Notes under the pieces: generated by a model
Told to the model about the DNA's origin: nothing
What the model saw: the letters and a program-made list of their open reading frames with translations, nothing else
Database searches by the model: none
Shown here: piece by piece, positions 5,641 to 12,159 of the stretch
How the letters are laid out: every line of letters begins with the position of its first letter
Numbering within the stretch: position 1 is the stretch's first letter
From: Chloroflexota bacterium
GTDB taxonomy: Bacteria > Chloroflexota > Limnocylindria > Limnocylindrales > CSP1-4
Assembly: GCA_013694835.1 (NCBI GenBank)
Contig: JACDBP010000286.1
Span: 1-12,719 of the forward strand
DNA length: 12,719 bases
Reading direction: 5' to 3'
Program-made: the position numbers and the translations under genes

Positions 5641-7142
5641 GCCAGCGGCCTGGCGGCGCGCCGTCGATCGCCTCCGCGCTGCTTCGTGTGGCCATCGCGA
5701 TCGCGACCCTCTACGTCGCGCTCGGGCTGGGCGCCAGCTACTGGCAGGTGGTGGAGGCGCAGCGTCTCACGAACGATCCGTCGAATCCCCTGTCCCTGGC
5801 CGCGGCCCGCTCCGCGCCTCGCGGCCGCATCTTCGATGTCCGCGGACGGGTCCTGGCGCGCAACGTGAAGCAGGCGAACGGCGAGTCGATCCGGGAGTAC
5901 ACGTACCCGGTGATGGCGCCAGTGCTGGGCTACAAGAGCCTCGTCTTCGGGGCATCCGGGCTCGAGAAGACGTACGACGCGGAGCTCGCCGGCATCCGCC
6001 AGCTGACCCCCGGCGACGAGATGCTTCGCAAGTTCCGGGCACGGCCCTATGACCCGCAGGATCTGGTGCTGTCGATCGATCTGCGGCTCCAGGGACGTGC
6101 CACGCAGGCGCTCGGCGGCAACCGCGGGGCCATCGTGGCGATCGAGCCGACCACCGGTCGCATCCTCGCGCTGGTCTCGGCGCCGACGTTCGACGCGAAC
6201 CGGCTGATCGATCCCGTCGAGGGTCGCGCCTACCTCAAGTCACTCAGCGAGCAGCCGGCGAGCAGGTCGCCGCTGCTCAACCGCGCCACGCAGGGGCGCT
6301 TCACGCCGGGCTCCGTGTTCAAGATCGTGACGGCCATCGCGGGCGTGGGCTCTGGTGCGATCGACGCCGGCACGCGCTACCAGGAGCAGCCCGGCGAGGA
6401 GGAGAGCGGGTTCCTCATCAAGGGCTTCCGGGTGCGCGACGGCCACCACCTGTTCACCGGCGGCGAACCGCTGGACTTCCTCCAGGCGACCGAGGTCTCC
6501 TGCAACGTCTGGTACGCCCGCTCCGGGCTGCGCATCGGTGGCCCGGCCCTGCTCGATTGGGCCGGGCGGCTCGGCTTCGGCCAGCCGATCCCCTTCGAGC
6601 TGCCGACCGCGCCCTCCATCGTGACCCGGGGCGAGGGTCCGGGCGGCGGCTTCATCGACGAGGTGGAGCTCGCCAATGCGGCGTATGGGCAGGGGCAGAC
6701 CTTCGCCACGCCGCTCCAGATGGCACTCGTGGCGGCCACCGTCGCGAACGGCGGGACCCTGATGCGACCGAAGCTGGTGGACGAGCTGCGCGGTGCGAAC
6801 GGCGGCGTGACGCCGCTCGGCCCGTCTGCCATGAGCCAGGTGCTGCCGCGAGGATCGGCGGACCTGATCCGGGCGGCGATGGTGCAGGCGGTCGAGGGCG
6901 AATGGGGTCGCGGGTTCGCCGGCGGCGCCAGGATCCCGGGCGTCACGACCGCCGGCAAGGGCGGCACCGCCGAGGTCGACGACACCAACCGACCGCACAG
7001 CTGGTTCATCGGCTTCGCCCCCGCAGAAGCGCCGCGGATCGCCATCGCGGTCCTCGTCCAGGAGGGAGGCTTCGCCAGTGAGCGTGCCGTTCCCATCGCC
7101 GGGGACCTGATGGAGGCGTACCTCAAGCTGCCGGCGGAGTAG
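5637..7142 (+). CDS. pbpA: class B penicillin-binding protein (PbpA-like transpeptidase)
   Basis: This membrane-anchored DD-transpeptidase cross-links peptidoglycan made by the adjacent SEDS enzyme. At 501 residues it is close to mycobacterial PbpA. There is one transmembrane helix at about 11-35, then the dimerisation region with SAPRGRIFDVRGRVLA (59-74), and the transpeptidase domain from about 145. The catalytic motif is Ser226-Val-Phe-Lys229 (TPGSVFKI) and the second motif is Ser288-Cys-Asn290. The third motif is Lys441-Gly-Gly443-Thr (GKGGTAEV) where K-T-G or K-S-G is normal; the codons read AAG GGC GGC ACC. No PASTA repeats are present. The GTG start at 5637 overlaps a tiny ORF; AGG at 5626 is a weak Shine-Dalgarno. 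The 291-base gap that follows ends the cluster. Confidence 0.92.
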   Translation: MSQRPGGAPSIASALLRVAIAIATLYVALGLGASYWQVVEAQRLTNDPSNPLSLAAARSAPRGRIFDVRGRVLARNVKQANGESIREYTYPVMAPVLGYKSLVFGASGLEKTYDAELAGIRQLTPGDEMLRKFRARPYDPQDLVLSIDLRLQGRATQALGGNRGAIVAIEPTTGRILALVSAPTFDANRLIDPVEGRAYLKSLSEQPASRSPLLNRATQGRFTPGSVFKIVTAIAGVGSGAIDAGTRYQEQPGEEESGFLIKGFRVRDGHHLFTGGEPLDFLQATEVSCNVWYARSGLRIGGPALLDWAGRLGFGQPIPFELPTAPSIVTRGEGPGGGFIDEVELANAAYGQGQTFATPLQMALVAATVANGGTLMRPKLVDELRGANGGVTPLGPSAMSQVLPRGSADLIRAAMVQAVEGEWGRGFAGGARIPGVTTAGKGGTAEVDDTNRPHSWFIGFAPAEAPRIAIAVLVQEGGFASERAVPIAGDLMEAYLKLPAE

Positions 7143-7190
7143 CCCCGGCCCGCCGGCGGGGTAGCCCCGAACCGGTGCCGGCCGGCCGGT

Positions 7191-7245
7191 GTACCGCCCC
7201 CGGGAGCAGCCGCCGTATCAGCCGCTTCTCAGGAAGCGGCGGTAC
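7191..7245 (+). terminator. hairpin with a competing alternative pairing downstream of pbpA
   Basis: GCCGCTTC (7221-7228) and GAAGCGGC (7233-7240) form a perfect 8-bp stem with a TCAG loop. The right arm overlaps GGCGGTAC (7238-7245), which is the exact inverse of GTACCGCC (7191-7198). The two stems are mutually exclusive, as in attenuators. No U-tract follows either, so this is either a terminator of GC-rich type or a structured leader. Confidence 0.4.
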
Positions 7246-7318
7246 CGTTGGGCCGAAACCATCGCGCTGTAGCGCGGCGTCGGTCCGGGGCATCGAAGCC
7301 AGAAGCGCCTCCCGGACG

Positions 7319-7324
7319 TAGTAT
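7319..7324 (+). promoter_or_regulatory. possible -10 (TAGTAT) for moxR
   Basis: TAGTAT is the most AT-rich -10-like hexamer in this GC-rich gap. It would give a leader of about 105 bases before moxR. No -35 or extended TG is seen, so the call is weak. Confidence 0.25.
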
Positions 7325-7399
7325 CTGGGGAGCGCGCCGCACGTCACGAGCCCACGGCGATCCAGCGACGCTCAGCCGTCCAACATCTGCCGCAGGCCC

Positions 7400-7428
7400 C
7401 TCGAGGGACCCGCACGAAGCTCGAGGGA
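7400..7428 (+). promoter_or_regulatory. repeated CTCGAGGGA; second copy serves as moxR ribosome binding site
   Basis: CTCGAGGGA occurs at 7400-7408 and again at 7420-7428. The GAGGGA of the second copy sits five bases before the GTG at 7434 and supports that start. The first copy may be chance or a decoy site. Confidence 0.4.
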
Positions 7429-7433
7429 TAGAC

Positions 7434-8423
7434 GTGGCAAAGATCCAGGAGTCGGGCGAGAAGGTCGTCGCCAACGTTGAGCGCGTGATCGTCGGCAAGC
7501 ACGACGAGGTTCGCCTGGCGCTCGTGGCACTCCTGTGCCAGGGCCACTTGCTCATCGAGGATGTGCCGGGAACCGGCAAGACCGTGCTCGCGAAGGCGAT
7601 CGCCAGGAGCCTCGGCTGCAGCTTCCGACGGATCCAGTTCACCCCGGATCTGCTGCCCTCGGATGTCACCGGGCTCTCCATCTACAACCAGAAGACACAG
7701 GAGTTCGAGTTCCGTCCAGGCCCGATCATGGCCCAGATCGTGCTCGCCGACGAGATCAACCGGGCGACCCCCAAGACCCAGTCGAGCCTTCTCGAATCGA
7801 TGGAGGAGCGGCAGGCGACGGTCGACGGGGTGACCTATCCGATGCCGGAGCCGTTCCTCGTCATCGCAACTCAGAACCCGATCGAGTACGAGGGCACGTT
7901 CGCGCTCCCTGAGGCGCAGCTGGATCGCTTCATGCTCCGCCTCCGCCTGGGCTACCCACAGCCGATCGAGGAAGTGCTCATCCTCGACGAGCAGAAGCGC
8001 GGCCACCCGCTCGATGACATCGGTGAGGTGGTGTCCGTCGATGAGTTGCGGGACATGCAGCACGGCGTGCGCGAGATCTACGTCGACTCCGCCGTTAGCG
8101 AATACATCGTCCGTCTCGTGAACGCGACCCGAAATCACCCCGACGTCTATCTCGGCGCCTCGCCGCGCGGGTCGATCTCGCTCTACCGTGCCGGCCAGGC
8201 CTACGCCGCGCTCGGTGGTCGCGACTACGTGATCCCGGACGACATCAAGCGGCTGGCCGATCCGGCGCTCGCCCACCGGCTGATCATCAAGACGTCGGCC
8301 TCCATCCGCGATGTCGACCAGAGCACGATCGTGCACGAGCTCCTGGACTCGGTGCCGATCGAAGCCCGGGTGGCGGCGGCCCGCGTGCCGGCCCAGGACC
8401 GCCGGCAGGTGCGGTCGGCGTAG
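7434..8423 (+). CDS. MoxR family AAA+ ATPase
   Basis: This is a cytoplasmic AAA+ ATPase of the MoxR type, thought to act as a chaperone for maturation of partner proteins encoded nearby. With the GTG start it has 329 residues, typical for the family. The N-terminus has the standard VVANVERVIVGKHDEVRLALVALLCQGHLLIEDVPGTGKT, with Walker A Gly46-Thr50 (Lys49). Walker B is IVLADE (Asp106, Glu107) in ADEINRATPKTQSSLLESMEE. Sensor 1 is in ATQNP (Asn148), the family stretch EGTFALPEAQLDRF follows, and the sensor 2 region is in ASPRGSISLYRAGQA. The start is set by the Shine-Dalgarno at 7423 and by alignment of the N-terminus. The DUF58 gene follows after 30 bases, the usual partner order. Confidence 0.93.
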   Translation: MAKIQESGEKVVANVERVIVGKHDEVRLALVALLCQGHLLIEDVPGTGKTVLAKAIARSLGCSFRRIQFTPDLLPSDVTGLSIYNQKTQEFEFRPGPIMAQIVLADEINRATPKTQSSLLESMEERQATVDGVTYPMPEPFLVIATQNPIEYEGTFALPEAQLDRFMLRLRLGYPQPIEEVLILDEQKRGHPLDDIGEVVSVDELRDMQHGVREIYVDSAVSEYIVRLVNATRNHPDVYLGASPRGSISLYRAGQAYAALGGRDYVIPDDIKRLADPALAHRLIIKTSASIRDVDQSTIVHELLDSVPIEARVAAARVPAQDRRQVRSA

Positions 8424-8453
8424 CGAGGGGTACGAGCTGCGCGGAATCGTTCC

Positions 8454-9725
8454 ATGATCCGTCGACTTCAGTTTCTCGCCATCGCGGTCTTCCTGCTGGT
8501 CGCCGCGTTCTCGACCGGTGCCGATTTCCTGTTCTTCCTGGTCTACCTCGGCCTGCTCGTGATCGGCGGGGCGTACGTCGTCACGCGGTTCGGGCTGTCC
8601 GACCTGGAAGCCGGGTACGTCCTTGACAAGGCGCACGCCCACGTCGGCGACACGCTCCGGGCGACCTACACGCTGCGCAACACCAGCCGGCTGCCGAAGC
8701 TCTGGCTGGAGGTCCACAACCCGTCCACGCTCCCGGCACCGCTGCCGGGCCGTGCCCTCGCGCTGCAGTCACGTGCCGAGCGGACCTGGGTCGCTCGGGT
8801 GCCGCTGATACGTCGCGGCCACTTCCGCGTCGACCCGATGACGCTGCGCACGGGCGATCCGTTCGGCCTGTTCGAGTCCTACGCGACGGTGGGCGCGGGC
8901 TCGACCGTCATCGTCTACCCGAGGCTCGAGGCACTGCCGCGCTGGCGCATCCCGCCGGCCTTCATCGAGGGCTCGCAGGCCAGCCCGGAGCGCACGCTGC
9001 AGACCACGCCGCTGGTGACCTCCGTCCGGCCATACGTGCCCGGCGACGACTACAAGAAGATCCACTGGAAGAGCAGCGCCCGGCAGATGGAGCTGCAGGT
9101 CAAGGAGTTCGACCTGGAACAGACCGCCGACGTCGCGATCTACCTCGACCTCGAACGCCGCGTGCACACGGGCGAGGATGACGAATCGACGATCGAGTCG
9201 GCCGTCCGCGTGGCCGCCGCGGTCTCGGCACGTGCGCTCGCCGAGAACCGCGCCGTGGCGATGACCGCTGCCGGCCACCGAACGGCGGTCCTGCCCGCGG
9301 ACCGTGGGGCGCGTCAGCAGCAGAAGGTCATGCAGCTGCTCGCCGCGGTCAACGCCGACGGCGACACGCCCCTGCGGGAGACCCTGGTCCAGGGACTGCC
9401 CCGCCTTCGCCGCGGGATGATCGCGGTCGTCATCACCCCCTCGGTCGAGCGCGAGTGGGTGGCGCCGCTCTCGGGGCTCCGTGCCCGGGGTGTGGCGACC
9501 GTCGTCTGCCTTTTGGACGCGGGTGCCTACGACGATCACTGGCGCCGCGAGGCCGGGCTGCCGCTGGTGGCCGGCACGGACCGCGAGGATCGAACGCGAA
9601 ACGCCCGGGCCATCCGGCATGGCCTCGCCGAGTACGACCTGCCGGTCTTCGTCATCACCCCGCAACGAGCGCTCAGCGAGATCATGGTCGCGCCCGGCTT
9701 CGCACGCCAGGCGGTGCGGGCATGA
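8454..9725 (+). CDS. DUF58 domain-containing membrane protein
   Basis: This 423-residue protein has two N-terminal transmembrane helices (about 5-20 and 24-44) with DUF58 in the remainder. The DUF58 signature RPYVPGDDYKKIHWKSSAR (192-210) is complete, preceded by RRGHFRVDPMTLRTGDPFGLF and a beta-sandwich-like segment (about 55-120). After it, DVAIYLDLERR begins a von Willebrand A-like fold. The function of DUF58 proteins is not established; they are nearly always next to a MoxR ATPase, with which they are presumed to work. No strong Shine-Dalgarno precedes the ATG: GAGGGG lies about 25 bases upstream, so coupling to moxR or another mechanism is possible. Its stop overlaps the next start as ATGA. 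Confidence 0.92.
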   Translation: MIRRLQFLAIAVFLLVAAFSTGADFLFFLVYLGLLVIGGAYVVTRFGLSDLEAGYVLDKAHAHVGDTLRATYTLRNTSRLPKLWLEVHNPSTLPAPLPGRALALQSRAERTWVARVPLIRRGHFRVDPMTLRTGDPFGLFESYATVGAGSTVIVYPRLEALPRWRIPPAFIEGSQASPERTLQTTPLVTSVRPYVPGDDYKKIHWKSSARQMELQVKEFDLEQTADVAIYLDLERRVHTGEDDESTIESAVRVAAAVSARALAENRAVAMTAAGHRTAVLPADRGARQQQKVMQLLAAVNADGDTPLRETLVQGLPRLRRGMIAVVITPSVEREWVAPLSGLRARGVATVVCLLDAGAYDDHWRREAGLPLVAGTDREDRTRNARAIRHGLAEYDLPVFVITPQRALSEIMVAPGFARQAVRA

Positions 9726-12130
9726 GCGCCTTCGGGCTGCCCGTCGACGCGCGGGCCGGGGCGCTCCCCAGGGCCGAACCCCGCTCGCGGCTCGGACCGC
9801 CCTACGAGGGCTGGTCCACGCTCGCGATCCTCGTGGCGATGCTGGTGGTCGTCGGCTGGGCGGTCGACGATGCACGCTGGGCCGGCTTCTCGCGCGGCGG
9901 CGGCACGCAGACCGCCTTCCTGCCGTTCGCCCTGGCCCTCGGCTGCCTCGCCGGGTTCGTGCTCGCCAAGTCGCGTCTTTCGGCGCTCCTGGCGCACCTG
10001 GTCGCGAGCGCCATCGGGGCGGCGTACCTGCTGGTCACGATCTCGGGCATCGTCTCGACAGACCCGGACCTTCCCGACCGCCTTCGCGCGCTCTACCGCT
10101 CGGCCGCGATCTTCGCGAACGACCTCTTCGTCGAGGGCATCCGCTCGGCCGAGACCTCGATGTTCCTGCTCACCATCGGCACCCTCGCCTGGGGCACGGG
10201 CGTGTTCGCCAGCTTCAACGTCTTCCGGCGCCATCGGCCGATGCCCGCCGTGGTCATCGCCGGGACCGTCCTGCTCATCAACGTCACGGTCACCGTCAAC
10301 GCGCAGTATGTGTACCTGGTCCTGTTCAGCCTGGCGGCGATGCTGCTGCTGGTCCGGATGAACCTGATGGAGCAGCGCGAGGGCTGGCTGCGTCGCCGCA
10401 TCGGCGATGCCGGCTACGTCTCCGGGCTGTTCATGCGTTCGGGGGCGATCTTCGTGGTCGTTGCGCTGGTGGGCGCCCTACTGCTCTCCACGGTCGCCAG
10501 CTCGGCGCCGCTTGCGCGCTTCTGGCGCAACGCCGACGACAGGATCGTCCAGTGGGGCAACGAGCTCAACCGGATCGTCGGCGGGGTGACGGGCCCGGCA
10601 CGCGGACCCAGCGGCCTCTTCAGCAGCGCCCAGACCATCCGCGGCCTCTGGGAATCGTCGGACGAGGTGGCCTTCACGGTCGCCACCAGCGACGGCAACG
10701 GCTACTACTGGCGAGGCGCGGTCTACGACGACTTTGATGGCACCACCTGGCAGCAGCTGGACCGGCAGAGCAGCGGCGTCGTGCCGGCCGGCTCACCGAT
10801 CCTGGAACCGACGCTCGATTTCGTGGCCGACGACGAGGAGGGTCGCGGCGAGGTCACCGCGACGATCACGGCGGCCGCGCTCGGCTCGGATGTCGTCCTT
10901 GCGCCGGACACCCCGTTCGCCCTCGACCGCGACGCGGAGGCGTTCACGAACGGCGAGTTCGGCCCCTTCGCGACGATCGAATTGACCCAGGGCATCGAAG
11001 AGGGCGAGAGCTACACGGTCAGCTCTCGCGTGCGCCTGGAAGGGTCGGCGAGCGGGGGGATCACCGGCAACCAGCTGGCGGCCGCCGGCACGGACTACCC
11101 GGACTGGGTGGCGCGCTACCTGGAGCTGAAACCCGACGCCGCCGGGCCCACCGTCGAGCAGGTCACGGATTCCATCGTCGGCCGGCTGCCGGCTGACAGG
11201 CGAACGCCCTATCACGTCGCGTCGGCCGTCCAGACCTACCTGTACTCGACCGGCGGCTTCATCTACCAGACTGATGTCCGGAACCTGTGCGGCAACGAGC
11301 GCCTGGTCGACTGCTTCCTGCGGGCCAAGCGCGGCTACTGCGAGTACTTCGCGACGGCGATGGCGGTCATGCTCCGGACCCAGGGCATCCCCTCCCGGAT
11401 GGCACTCGGCTTCCTGCCGGGCAGGAAGCTGCCGACCGGGGAGTGGGAGGTCGACCGCGGCGCGGCGCACGCATGGGTGGAGGTGTACTTCCCCGACATC
11501 GGCTGGATCCGCTTCGATCCGACACCGGGCAACCGCGAGAACGGGCAGCGGTCGACGGTCTTCGTGGCCGGACCGCCGGTCGCCGGCACCTCGCCGGAGC
11601 CGAGTGGCGGCATCTCGCCGCGTCCCACCATCGGGCGAGGCGAGTCGGACGACCCGAACGACATCCCGCGGACCGGCGCAGTCCCGGCGGGCACCTCCGG
11701 GACTCCGGGAAGCAGCCCGCTGATCGTCGCCATCGTCCTCGTCGGGTTCGTGCTGCTGCTGGCGCTCAGCCTCGCGATGCTGGCACGGCGGCGGATCCGC
11801 TTCGTGCCCGGCCCCGAGCAGGCGTTCAACAGCGTGACGCGCGTCGCCTCCCGCTTCGGCTACGCGCCGCTGCCGACGCAGACCGTCTATGAATACGCCG
11901 GCACGCTCGCCGACGTCGTGCCACGCGTGGCCCCCGAGCTGCACATCGTGGCACGGGCCAAGGTGGAGGCCGCGTACGCTGCCCGCCAGCCGGAGGGGGA
12001 AGGCCTCCTGGCACTCCGCGCCGCGTGGCGTCGTGCCCGCACCGGGCTGCTGCGACTCGCGCTGCGGCGTCGCCGCCGGAGAGGGCCGAGGAACCTGTCA
12101 CGGCCACCGGGAGGGTCTGCGCACTCGTAG
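9722..12130 (+). CDS. membrane-bound transglutaminase-like (TgpA-type) protein
   Basis: This is a large membrane protein of 802 residues with an extracytoplasmic transglutaminase-like cysteine domain. About six N-terminal helices (roughly residues 32-262) match the TgpA layout. The long outer region follows, with the core RGYCEYFATAMAVMLRTQGIPSRMALGFLPG. Catalytic residues are Cys540, His583 (GAAHAWVEVYF) and Asp599 (RFDPTPGN), all present. A Pro/Ser/Gly/Thr linker (about 610-660) leads to a final helix (664-688) and a cytoplasmic tail of about 110 residues, probably the DUF4129-like part (EQAFNSVTRVASRFGY, TVYEYAGTLADVVP). The substrate is unknown; cross-linking or proteolysis of envelope proteins is possible. 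The frame is open upstream to 9455, but the ATGA overlap with the DUF58 stop and the lack of sense upstream set the start at 9722. Confidence 0.92.
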   Translation: MSAFGLPVDARAGALPRAEPRSRLGPPYEGWSTLAILVAMLVVVGWAVDDARWAGFSRGGGTQTAFLPFALALGCLAGFVLAKSRLSALLAHLVASAIGAAYLLVTISGIVSTDPDLPDRLRALYRSAAIFANDLFVEGIRSAETSMFLLTIGTLAWGTGVFASFNVFRRHRPMPAVVIAGTVLLINVTVTVNAQYVYLVLFSLAAMLLLVRMNLMEQREGWLRRRIGDAGYVSGLFMRSGAIFVVVALVGALLLSTVASSAPLARFWRNADDRIVQWGNELNRIVGGVTGPARGPSGLFSSAQTIRGLWESSDEVAFTVATSDGNGYYWRGAVYDDFDGTTWQQLDRQSSGVVPAGSPILEPTLDFVADDEEGRGEVTATITAAALGSDVVLAPDTPFALDRDAEAFTNGEFGPFATIELTQGIEEGESYTVSSRVRLEGSASGGITGNQLAAAGTDYPDWVARYLELKPDAAGPTVEQVTDSIVGRLPADRRTPYHVASAVQTYLYSTGGFIYQTDVRNLCGNERLVDCFLRAKRGYCEYFATAMAVMLRTQGIPSRMALGFLPGRKLPTGEWEVDRGAAHAWVEVYFPDIGWIRFDPTPGNRENGQRSTVFVAGPPVAGTSPEPSGGISPRPTIGRGESDDPNDIPRTGAVPAGTSGTPGSSPLIVAIVLVGFVLLLALSLAMLARRRIRFVPGPEQAFNSVTRVASRFGYAPLPTQTVYEYAGTLADVVPRVAPELHIVARAKVEAAYAARQPEGEGLLALRAAWRRARTGLLRLALRRRRRRGPRNLSRPPGGSAHS

Positions 12131-12159
12131 ACACTTGGCGGGCGAGGGCGGCCGTCGAC

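Larger units (their letters stand above)
5557..5641 (+). repeat. 29-bp direct repeat pair spanning the rodA–pbpA junction
   Basis: Copy one is 5557-5585 and copy two is 5613-5641, a shift of 56 bases. They are identical at 28 of 29 positions (C at 5574, T at the matching place in copy two). Each copy carries an ATG-started seven-codon frame (MSRRPVS, MSRRSVS) and ends in GTGA, which combines a TGA stop with an overlapping GTG start. Copy one holds the rodA stop; copy two holds the pbpA start. The 27 bases between copies are not repeated. Confidence 0.9.
7143..7433. other. intergenic region between pbpA and moxR with several inverted repeats
   Basis: This is the only long non-coding gap in the window (291 bases). 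Immediately after the pbpA stop is a C/G-rich arm pair, CCCCG 7143-7147 and CGGGG 7157-7161. Further on are GCCGGCCGGC runs near 7178-7190, the strong hairpin at 7221-7240, and CGCGCT-GT-AGCGCG at 7263-7276. The moxR frame stays open back to 7248, but that translation is Arg/Ser/Ala/Pro-rich and unlike any AAA+ protein. I see no tRNA or other RNA gene I can name. It probably holds the pbpA terminator and the moxR promoter and leader. Confidence 0.6.

Noticed and set aside
7248..7433. Upstream extension of the moxR frame to 7248
   Set aside because: The added 62 residues are low-complexity and absent from MoxR proteins; the ribosome binding site at 7423 and the GTG at 7434 fit the family N-terminus.
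7344..8717. Long open frame (457 codons) on the - strand opposite moxR and the DUF58 gene
   Set aside because: It mirrors a clear MoxR gene with all catalytic motifs. The translation is Arg/His/Asp/Val-rich without recognisable domains. High GC makes antisense frames open by default.
9455..9721. Upstream extension of the transglutaminase frame to 9455
   Set aside because: It lies wholly within the DUF58 gene in another frame, and the ATGA overlap at 9722 gives a standard coupled start.
8769..9875. Open frame (368 codons) on the - strand opposite the DUF58 gene
   Set aside because: Arg/Gly/His-rich shadow translation crossing two real genes, with no motif or start signal.
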